DNA from: Planctomycetaceae bacterium
Lineage (GTDB): Bacteria; Planctomycetota; Planctomycetia; Pirellulales; UBA1268
DNA: 42,913 nt
NCBI GenBank assembly: GCA_947449135.1
Contig: CANFQO010000020.1
Coordinates: 1-42,913 of the forward strand
Direction: 5' to 3'
The notes beneath the pieces are model-generated. The model worked only from the letters and a program-made list of their open reading frames with translations. It searched no databases and had not been told where the DNA came from. Shown here piece by piece: positions 32,150 to 38,818 of the stretch (position 1 is its first letter; each line of letters starts with the position of its first letter). The position numbers were made by a program, and so were the translations under genes.

Positions 32150-32335
32150 GTCATCCTCCTTGAAAGGGCCTTACCTGCAAAGCCGCGGTTCAGCGCTGCC
32201 GCCACGCCACGAACTTCTTGTCTTCACGCCGGAGACGCACCATCCTGGTGCATCCCGACACTCCGCACTCGCCTGTATCCGACACCGACCAGCACCGCCG
32301 AACTTCTCATCATCGACCAGAAGCCGGCACCTACC

Positions 32336-32365
32336 TGAATGTTTTTCCGTTGAATATTTTTCCCT
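32336..32365. repeat. Two tandem 15-base repeats between flhA and fliA
   Basis: TGAATGTTTTTCCGT (32336-32350) is followed directly by TGAATATTTTTCCCT (32351-32365), differing at two positions. The AT-rich pair lies in the 252-base gap after flhA, about 190 bases before the sigma factor start, and could bind a regulator. The remaining bases of the gap show nothing else I can name apart from CCTAGACTG at 32382-32390. Confidence 0.45.
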
Positions 32366-32401
32366 GTGGCCATCCAGCCCACCTAGACTGCTGCGGCCGC
32401 C

Positions 32402-34525
32402 TCACGCCGCCCGCAGCACCTCGCCACCTCCCACACACGCAAACACTTCCACCCGCTCCTCGTCGGCCAGTTCCTCTGTCGCAAGCACCTGCACGTCGGG
32501 GAGATGGCGGGACAGTGCCTCGCGGACCTGGAGCCGAACGGCTGCGGGCACGATAACCACAGGCCGCGCACCCCGATCCACGACGGGGCGAACGGCACGC
32601 CGCACTTCTGCAATCAATGGGAGGGGCAGACGACCTGAGCCGCCGACGATCGCGTCGATCGCAGCCCCTTCCAGCCGCACTGCGACGAGCCTTCCCCGCG
32701 GGTCCCGGGCTCGACGGCAGATCGATCGGGCCAGCGATCGCCGGACGATTTCCGCCAACTGCGCCGGATCAGCCGCCTCGGCGGCATGATCAGCCATGAT
32801 TTCGAGCACCTCGGCCAGCGGCCGGATCGGCACGCCGTCGCGGAGCAGGCACTGCAGCGTGCGGTGAATGCGGGCGATCGTGAGTACGCCGGGCACCACC
32901 TGCTCGACGACCGCGGGCTGCACGGCACGAAGCGATTCAATCAGCCGAGCCACCGCGTCCCTGGTAAGCAAGCGGTCACCGTGGCGACGGATCGCCGCCT
33001 CAATGCCCCGGGCGATGCAGTCGGCGTCGCCATAGACGGCCGCACCGCGGCGAGCGGCAGTCTCCGCCAGGGCATGGCCCACCCAGGCGCCACGCCGACC
33101 GGAGAGCGGATCGATTGCGGGGGCGTCTTCGGCTTCGTTCTGTTCGGGGAAGAGTTGCTCGTCGAGCACCTCCCCAGCGGCCGCCACGGCCAGCAGTTTC
33201 CCAGCCGGGATCTCCGCCTCGATGACGACATCGCCCGCGATCGTCACCCGGTAGCAGCGGTTGGGGAGTGACATGTTGTCACGCATCGCGATCGATGGCA
33301 CGACCAGCCCCAGATCGGCGGCCACGGTCGATCGCACCGCGGCCGACCGCTCTGACAGTGGAGCCGATTGTCCTCTGCCTGATGCGGGCGAAAGCAGTCC
33401 CACCAGACCGCGGCCCAATTCCACGACGATGCGTTCGTCAGCGAGCAGTTCATCGGCAGGATTCGCCCGCGCCGTCACCGTGGCATTCGCTTCGGAGCCC
33501 GCAGCCCCCCGCCCGGCAGCACGCGGCTGTTTCGGCGCGCGCCCAATCATCCAGGCAGTCGTTGCCACCGCTACGGCCATTCCCGCCAGCGGCAGGAAGG
33601 GCAGGTCAGTCAGCGACAGCAGGCCGAGAAACACCGCCGTGATCACGAGCACGTGCGGCCGTGAGAAGAATTGCCTGCCCAGTTCCTGCGACAGGTCGAC
33701 CGTCTGACTCGACCGTGAGATGAGCAGCCCCGTGGCCACCGAGATAAAGAGCGATGGCACGGCGCTGACGAGCCCGTCGCCGATGGTCAGCCGCGAGTAG
33801 ATGTCGAGCGCCTTCGGCACCGGCATGCCGTGCTGCACAACGCCGATAGCCAGGCCCCCGACCAGATTGACCACCGTGATGATGACGCTGGCCACGGCCT
33901 CGCCGCGAACAAACCTGCTGGCACCATCCATGCTGGCAAAGAAATCGGCCTGCCGTTGCAGGTCGAGCCGCAGCTGCCTCGCCTGGTCGCGGGTGATCGT
34001 GCCGGCCTGCAGATCTGAGTCGATCGCCATCTGGCGGCCCGGCAGACCGTCGAGGGCAAACCGGGCGGCCACCTCGCTCGTGCGGGTCGAACCGGCGGTG
34101 ATCACGACGAACTGGATCACGGCGATAATCGCGAAGATCACCGCACCGACGACGATGTTATTGGCGGCCACGAATTCGCCGAAGGCCTGCACCACCTCTC
34201 CGGCGGCGCCGGCGCCGTCGATGGCCGCGCGGGATAGCACCAGCCGCGTGGTGGCGATGTTGAGCACCAACCGCACGAGCGTGGAGCCGAGCAGGAAGGT
34301 GGGGAAGATGCTCAGTTCAAGCGGTGTGCGGGCTGCGAGCGCCCCCAGAAGCGCGAGCACCGAGATGGTGAGGTTGGCCGCCAGCAGCAGATCCACGACC
34401 GCCGCCGGCACCGGTGCCAGCACCACCATCACCGACAGCAGAATGACCGCCGGGATCGCGTAGTCGAGAACGTGGGCCGAGGCAGCCCGAGGAGCTGCCG
34501 CGGATATGCCTGGGGACTGCGCCAT
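32402..34525 (-). CDS. flhA: Flagellar biosynthesis protein FlhA
   Basis: The product is 707 residues from ATG 34525. FlhA forms the nonameric gate of the flagellar type III export apparatus in the inner membrane. The N-terminal 330 residues hold about eight transmembrane segments, including VILLSVMVVLAPVPAAVVDL and NIVVGAVIFAIIAVIQFVVI. The FHIPEP signature is TSEVAARFALDGLPGRQMAID, with Arg for the usual Lys in PGKQM. The C-terminal cytoplasmic domain has VRSTVAADLGLVVPSIAMRDN and YRVTIAGDVVIEAEIPAGKLLA, and continues to VFACVGGGEVLRAA. An InvA/SctV-type protein is less likely, because it lies with fliA and flgM. The gene starts 226 bases from a divergent plus-strand gene. No other export genes are in the window. 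Confidence 0.93.
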   Translation of the reverse strand: MAQSPGISAAAPRAASAHVLDYAIPAVILLSVMVVLAPVPAAVVDLLLAANLTISVLALLGALAARTPLELSIFPTFLLGSTLVRLVLNIATTRLVLSRAAIDGAGAAGEVVQAFGEFVAANNIVVGAVIFAIIAVIQFVVITAGSTRTSEVAARFALDGLPGRQMAIDSDLQAGTITRDQARQLRLDLQRQADFFASMDGASRFVRGEAVASVIITVVNLVGGLAIGVVQHGMPVPKALDIYSRLTIGDGLVSAVPSLFISVATGLLISRSSQTVDLSQELGRQFFSRPHVLVITAVFLGLLSLTDLPFLPLAGMAVAVATTAWMIGRAPKQPRAAGRGAAGSEANATVTARANPADELLADERIVVELGRGLVGLLSPASGRGQSAPLSERSAAVRSTVAADLGLVVPSIAMRDNMSLPNRCYRVTIAGDVVIEAEIPAGKLLAVAAAGEVLDEQLFPEQNEAEDAPAIDPLSGRRGAWVGHALAETAARRGAAVYGDADCIARGIEAAIRRHGDRLLTRDAVARLIESLRAVQPAVVEQVVPGVLTIARIHRTLQCLLRDGVPIRPLAEVLEIMADHAAEAADPAQLAEIVRRSLARSICRRARDPRGRLVAVRLEGAAIDAIVGGSGRLPLPLIAEVRRAVRPVVDRGARPVVIVPAAVRLQVREALSRHLPDVQVLATEELADEERVEVFACVGGGEVLRAA

Positions 34526-34664
34526 GAAACGACGTCTGCCGGGGGAGGAAACGACGGGACCGACCGAGGACTGTCGGGCCGGCCGAGGACTGTCTGCGAG
34601 GGGCGGACAATAGCGGTGCTGTACGGGGCGGTCCAGACCGCTCCGCGGCTTCGCCTTCAGCAGA

Positions 34665-34670
34665 TAGAAT
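34665..34670 (+). promoter_or_regulatory. Candidate -10 element of the small gene at 34752
   Basis: TAGAAT (five of six matches to TATAAT) lies about 80 bases before the ATG, in the gap shared with divergent flhA. The same hexamer is used as a candidate -10 before the redoxin-fusion gene at 36724. No clear -35. Confidence 0.3.
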
Positions 34671-34751
34671 GGCAAATCGCGAGTTTTTCCGGCGGTTGAG
34701 TTGCCGTCGGAAACGAAGTCCTCCCCTTTTTTAGCAGGATCTGCCGCGACG

Positions 34752-35198
34752 ATGCACTTCAACCGTTTTGGGCTGGCCTTCGACTACCCGGAAAACTGGT
34801 CGGTCGACACCGATGATTCGCAGGACCGTTATGCCGCGGTGACCGTCTATTCACCGGAAGGTGGCTTTTGGTCGGTGAGTGGCCACGCGGCCGGCGGCGA
34901 TCCGGCAGAACTCGCCGTGGCGGTACTCGCCCAGATGCGAACCGAGTACCAGGATCTCGACAGCGAGCCGGCAGGAGACGAGATCGCCGGACATGCCCTC
35001 ACCGGCCTGGACATCAACTTCTATTGTCTCGATCTCACGAACACCGCGCAGGTGCGGACGCTCGAAACAGCCGACGCGATCTACCTCCTCATCTGCCAGG
35101 CGGAGGATCGGGAGTGGGAGCGGATCTCCGCGGTATTTGCGGCGATCACCACCAGCTTCGTCGCGGCATTGCCGGAACCGCTCCCCGACGACGACTGA
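34752..35198 (+). CDS. Small hypothetical protein with PsbP/DcrB-like fold pattern
   Basis: The product is 148 residues from ATG 34752; an upstream GTG-type extension is less protein-like. The start FGLAFDYPENWSVDTDD, followed by AAVTVYSPEGGFWSVSGHAA, resembles PsbP/DcrB (DUF1795)-type domains. These open with a (V/I)SF.YP..W segment and a beta strand with a polar end. Unlike those, no signal peptide or lipobox precedes it, so it is probably cytoplasmic. The centre has LDINFYCLDLTNTAQVRTLETADAIYLLICQAEDREW. The acidic C-terminus ends in PDDD. The gene is single, between flhA (divergent) and a TerC gene (129 bases downstream). Function unknown. Confidence 0.6.
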   Translation: MHFNRFGLAFDYPENWSVDTDDSQDRYAAVTVYSPEGGFWSVSGHAAGGDPAELAVAVLAQMRTEYQDLDSEPAGDEIAGHALTGLDINFYCLDLTNTAQVRTLETADAIYLLICQAEDREWERISAVFAAITTSFVAALPEPLPDDD

Positions 35199-35263
35199 TT
35201 CGTTGCCACTTCCCTGCACGGGCCGTCCCGTGGGCCATCTGCCACAACTCCGCTCCCGTCGGC

Positions 35264-35269
35264 TAAGAT
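35264..35269 (+). promoter_or_regulatory. Candidate -10 element of the TerC gene
   Basis: TAAGAT, in the context GGCTAAGATTG, lies about 58 bases before the GTG start. A short GC hairpin, CACGGG/CCCGTG, is present upstream. Neither is accompanied by a convincing -35. No yybP-ykoY (manganese) riboswitch could be folded by eye. Confidence 0.3.
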
Positions 35270-35327
35270 TGCCCATCCGCTTCAGCCCCCTCCCCCGCTC
35301 CCACCCTCCCCCCTGGAATCAGCCACG

Positions 35328-36407
35328 GTGTATCTGCTTGCACAACTCGACGCACCGGCGGACCTCGCAGCCTCGGGATCGACGATCCAGATGTGGCACT
35401 GGCTGGCCTTCGCCGCCATGGTGGCGGTGCTGCTGACGCTCGACCTGACAGTGTTCCACAAAAAGGCCCATGAGCCATCGCTCAAGGAAAGCGCCTTCTG
35501 GACGCTGTTCTGGGCGGCTCTGGCGCTGGCCTTCAACGCCCTGGTCTGGTGGTGGCTCGGCGGCCAGGCTGCCATCGAGTTTCTCACCGGCTATCTCGTC
35601 GAGTGGTCGCTGTCGATGGACAACGTCTTCGTGTTCGCGGTGATCTTTGGCTACTTCCGCGTGCCGCTGAAGTATCAATACCGCGTGCTCTTCTGGGGCA
35701 TCCTGGGCGCCGTGTTGATGCGGCTGTCATTCGTCCTGGTGGGGGCCGAACTGGTCGAGCGATTCCACTGGGTGATGCCACTGTTCGGCGCCTTCCTCGT
35801 CTACACGGGCATCAAGCTGGCGTTTGGCGAGGAGGAGTCCCATCCGGAGGAGAGCACCTTGGTGAAGCTCTTCCGTCGGCTCATCCCGGTGACAAACCAG
35901 TCCGATGGAGACAAGTTCTTCGTGCGCGAACAGGGCCGGCTGATGGCCACACCGCTGTTTCTCGTGCTCTTGATCGTCGAGAGCACCGATGTGCTCTTCG
36001 CAGTCGACAGCGTGCCGGCGATTCTCGGCATCGTCACGCCGGGGGCCCACTACATGCGTTTCGTCGCCTTCACGTCGAATGTCTTCGCGATACTCGGCCT
36101 CCGCGCTCTCTACTTCCTGCTCGCGGGCGTGATGGACATGTTCCGTTTCCTCAACTACGGCCTCTCCGCGGTGCTCGTGTTCGTGGGTGGCAAGATGATC
36201 CTCGAAGCGGCCCGACACAGTGAGTCGCTGGCCGCCTGGGGCGGCTGGGATGCCCATACCAAGGGACATCTGGTGCATCCGGCCGTGTCGCTGCTGGTGA
36301 TCGTCGGTCTGATCGGCGCGAGCGTGGGTGCTTCGCTGGCCTTTCCAGAGCGAAAGGACGGTGCGGAGGTGGCGGGCGACAAGGCCAAGGAACCGCCGCA
36401 CGGCTGA
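35328..36407 (+). CDS. TerC/Alx-family integral membrane protein
   Basis: The product is 359 residues from GTG 35328; ATG at residue 22 is possible. About nine transmembrane segments are visible, starting WHWLAFAAMVAVLLTLDLTVF. Family motifs are LDLTVFHKKAHE, WSLSMDNVFVFAVIF and VESTDVLFAVDSVPAILGI, the last two carrying the acidic residues of the conserved helices thought to bind metal. Alx is an E. coli relative induced by alkaline pH and linked to manganese export, and TerC was named for tellurite resistance. Metal ion export, probably manganese, is the likely role. The C-terminus is a short, Lys/Glu-rich tail. The gene stands alone. A repeat-rich gap follows. Confidence 0.9.
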   Translation: MYLLAQLDAPADLAASGSTIQMWHWLAFAAMVAVLLTLDLTVFHKKAHEPSLKESAFWTLFWAALALAFNALVWWWLGGQAAIEFLTGYLVEWSLSMDNVFVFAVIFGYFRVPLKYQYRVLFWGILGAVLMRLSFVLVGAELVERFHWVMPLFGAFLVYTGIKLAFGEEESHPEESTLVKLFRRLIPVTNQSDGDKFFVREQGRLMATPLFLVLLIVESTDVLFAVDSVPAILGIVTPGAHYMRFVAFTSNVFAILGLRALYFLLAGVMDMFRFLNYGLSAVLVFVGGKMILEAARHSESLAAWGGWDAHTKGHLVHPAVSLLVIVGLIGASVGASLAFPERKDGAEVAGDKAKEPPHG

Positions 36408-36521
36408 CAACGAGCCGACATGCATCGAGCGGCCCAAACCCTGCTTACTCCCCCGAGCACGTTGGAGTTGACTGTTTTCAATGGGGAATGCGTGAGGGGC
36501 TGGCCGGGCCCCAAGAGCCGG

Positions 36522-36610
36522 CGTTGCTGACAAGCGTAGGCAGGATGCCGGAGCGCAGTCAGCAACGAGTGAGCGTAGGCCAGGATGGCCGGAGCGAACG
36601 TCCGGCGTTG
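36522..36610. repeat. Structured intergenic repeat with two related hairpin units
   Basis: The gap 36408-36771 holds no gene, but this part is strongly structured. Unit 1 (36533-36555) and unit 2 (36572-36596) both read AGCGTA, a short stem around AGGAT, then GGAGCG. The stem is GGC/GCC in unit 1 and GGCC/GGCC in unit 2, so one base was added on both sides and pairing is kept. Unit 1 is enclosed by a perfect 10-bp inverted repeat, CGTTGCTGAC (36522-36531) and GTCAGCAACG (36558-36567). GGCAGGATGCC also occurs on the minus strand at 27118-27128. Confidence 0.7.
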
Positions 36611-36699
36611 GGGTTCGGTCAGCCCCGAACCGCGGCCAACTCGTCAGGGTCAAGCGTCAACCATTGGATGCTCCCCGTCGTAAACTGTGGATTGAGCAG

Positions 36700-36729
36700 C
36701 TAGAGCCAGACTGAGCTACGCTCTAGAAT
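36700..36729 (+). promoter_or_regulatory. Inverted repeat overlapping a candidate -10 of the redoxin-fusion gene
   Basis: CTAGAGC (36700-36706) and GCTCTAG (36720-36726) are exact inverted repeats. The second half overlaps TAGAAT (36724-36729), a good -10 element. The mRNA would start about 36 bases before ATG 36772. A repressor could bind the repeat. A -35 is not evident. Confidence 0.4.
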
Positions 36730-36771
36730 CACATCGTTACCTTCTCTCTGTCGCCTTGCCGAGGGTTTCGC

Positions 36772-38766
36772 ATGCCCCGTCCCCATCTGGCCGTCGTGTT
36801 CATGCTGCTCGGGCCGCTCTGCGGCGGAACCGCCCGAGCGGAGTCCCCTCCTCTGGCGCCGGCGACGCTTCGCGATGAGACACCTGCTACCGATATATTT
36901 CCATTGAAGACGGTCGATGGCAGTGGGATCCCGTTCGATTCCGCCGCGCCGTGTCACGTGATCGCTTTTCTCGGCGTCGGCTGTCCGGTGGCCAGGCAGT
37001 ACACAGGTCGACTCGAAGAGATTGCGGCGCGGTATGCCGACCGCGGCGTCCGTGTGATCGGCGTCGATTCCAACCGGCAGGACTCGCCCGAGGAGTTTGC
37101 CGCTGCGGCCGATGAAATGGGCGTGACGTTTCCGCTCGTGCTTGATCAGGAGCAGCGGATCGCACGGCGTCTCGGAGCAACGCGCACCGGTGGCGTGGTG
37201 GTGCTCGACGCCCTCGGCACCGTCGCCTACGCCGGCCGCGTCGACGACCAGTACGCCCCCGGAATCGCGCGTTCTGCGCCCACGGTCAACGACCTCGTCG
37301 CCGCGATCGACGATCTCCTCGCCGGCCGGCCCGTGGCAGTGCCCCGCACCGAGCCTGTCGGATGTTTGATCACGTTCGACCGCGACGCCCGCGTCGCCGA
37401 CGACTCTGCGCCCACGTTTCACCGCGAGATCCTCCCGCTGCTTCATGGCCATTGCATGGAGTGCCACCGTTCCGGCGAGATCGGTCCGTTCAACGTGTCT
37501 ACCCTCGAAGAGGTCCGCGGGTGGGCGGAGATGATGCTCGAGACGATGGAGCAGCAACGCATGCCCCCCTGGCATGCGGCGGCAGGGCACAGCGAATTCA
37601 AAAACGCCCGGCAACTGCCCGATGACGCCATCCCGCTCTTCCGTCGCTGGATCGAGGCCGGCATGCCAGCTGGCGATGCGGCTGCGGCCCCCCCCTCCCC
37701 CGCCTTTGTCGACGGGTGGCGTCTGCCACGCGAACCAGACCTCGTCGTCCCACTCGGGAGGCGGCCCTACGCGGTGCCTGCCTCCGGCACCGTCGACTAC
37801 CAATACTTCGTCGCCGATCCGCACCTCGAGGAGGAGACCTGGGTCGCTGCCGCACAGGTCGTGCCGGGTGTTCCCTCGGTCGTTCATCATGCGATCGTCT
37901 TCACCCGTCCGGAAAACCTCGCCGAATTCCGCGGCCTGGGCTTCGTGACCGCCTACGTGCCTGGTCAGCGGGGCACCACTTTTCCGCCAGGTCACGCGAG
38001 GCGAATTCCCGCCCGATCGAAGTTCGTATTCCAAATGCACTACACCCCCGATGGCCGGGAGCGGGAGGATCTGACCCGTGTCGGTATCGTGCGAATTCCA
38101 CGCGAGGAGGTGACGCACGAAGTGATCACCCAGGCGGCGGTCGAACAGGACTTCGAGATCCCGCCGAACACCGCCGCGCATCAGGTGCATGCCGAACTCA
38201 AGGGCTTCACCAGGGGCAGCACGCTCCTGGCCGTCTCCCCCCACATGCACCTCCGCGGCAAGGCGTTTGAACTGCGTGCCCGCCGGGGGGAGCAGTCGGA
38301 GACGCTCCTGTCGGTGCCGCATTACGACTTCAATTGGCAACACACCTACGAGTTCGCCACACCGCTTCCTCTCGACGACGTCGATGCCCTCGAAATCGTC
38401 GCGGTGTTCGACAACTCCGCCGGCAACCCGACGAACCCGGACCCGGAGGAGACCGTGATGTGGGGCGAACAGACGTGGGAGGAGATGGCGCTGGCGTTTT
38501 TTGAGGTCGCGCGGCCGCTGACCCCAACGGACAAACCAGCGACGCCAGTTCGGGATAGGCAGGCGGAACCGGAGGACAGCGTTGCTGCCGCCCGCGCCGC
38601 GTCGTTCCTCGAACGCTTCGATGCCAACCACGACGGGGTCGTCGTCCGCACGGAAGCCTCACGGATCGTCCGCGACTACTCGTTCAAGATCATCGATGGC
38701 GATGGCGATGGCCGGATCACCCGCGATGAGGCGCTGCGCGCCATGCGGGGGCGCCGTGGCCGGTGA
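36772..38766 (+). CDS. Redoxin-cytochrome c-copper monooxygenase-like-EF-hand fusion protein
   Basis: The product is 664 residues, secreted (signal peptide 1-23). The order of modules is as follows. (1) A peroxiredoxin-like thioredoxin fold, about 40-190, with a single Cys71 in FLGVGCPVARQY and no resolving Cys nearby. (2) A cytochrome c-type haem motif, C228-x2-C231-H232 (HCMECH), followed by RMPPWHA, which may supply an axial ligand. (3) A region resembling the C-terminal half of ascorbate-dependent copper type II monooxygenases, with His372-His373 (VVHHAIVF), FQMHYTPDG and His491-x-His493 (HMHLRG). (4) Two EF-hands at 617-628 (DANHDG) and 642-653 (DGDGDG). This layout is known in planctomycetes, where the substrate is unknown. 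The peroxiredoxin part may reduce or protect the haem and copper centres. An MMPL exporter follows 52 bases later. Confidence 0.85.
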   Translation: MPRPHLAVVFMLLGPLCGGTARAESPPLAPATLRDETPATDIFPLKTVDGSGIPFDSAAPCHVIAFLGVGCPVARQYTGRLEEIAARYADRGVRVIGVDSNRQDSPEEFAAAADEMGVTFPLVLDQEQRIARRLGATRTGGVVVLDALGTVAYAGRVDDQYAPGIARSAPTVNDLVAAIDDLLAGRPVAVPRTEPVGCLITFDRDARVADDSAPTFHREILPLLHGHCMECHRSGEIGPFNVSTLEEVRGWAEMMLETMEQQRMPPWHAAAGHSEFKNARQLPDDAIPLFRRWIEAGMPAGDAAAAPPSPAFVDGWRLPREPDLVVPLGRRPYAVPASGTVDYQYFVADPHLEEETWVAAAQVVPGVPSVVHHAIVFTRPENLAEFRGLGFVTAYVPGQRGTTFPPGHARRIPARSKFVFQMHYTPDGREREDLTRVGIVRIPREEVTHEVITQAAVEQDFEIPPNTAAHQVHAELKGFTRGSTLLAVSPHMHLRGKAFELRARRGEQSETLLSVPHYDFNWQHTYEFATPLPLDDVDALEIVAVFDNSAGNPTNPDPEETVMWGEQTWEEMALAFFEVARPLTPTDKPATPVRDRQAEPEDSVAAARAASFLERFDANHDGVVVRTEASRIVRDYSFKIIDGDGDGRITRDEALRAMRGRRGR

Positions 38767-38818
38767 TCTCCCACCCGCACCACCGACATCACTGCTGACT
38801 GTCTTCTCGGAAGCGGCG

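Noticed and set aside
31309-32390. Plus-strand promoters from the two TAGACT hexamers in the flagellar gaps
   Set aside because: No plus-strand gene lies downstream of either and no -35 is present; they are reported as shared motifs instead.
35199-35327. Possible yybP-ykoY manganese riboswitch before the TerC gene
   Set aside because: Only one short GC hairpin is present; the conserved loops and multi-helix junction of that riboswitch could not be found by eye.
36700-38631. A 643-codon open frame opposite the redoxin fusion
   Set aside because: Same GC-codon shadow effect; the plus-strand gene has haem, copper and EF-hand motifs in frame.
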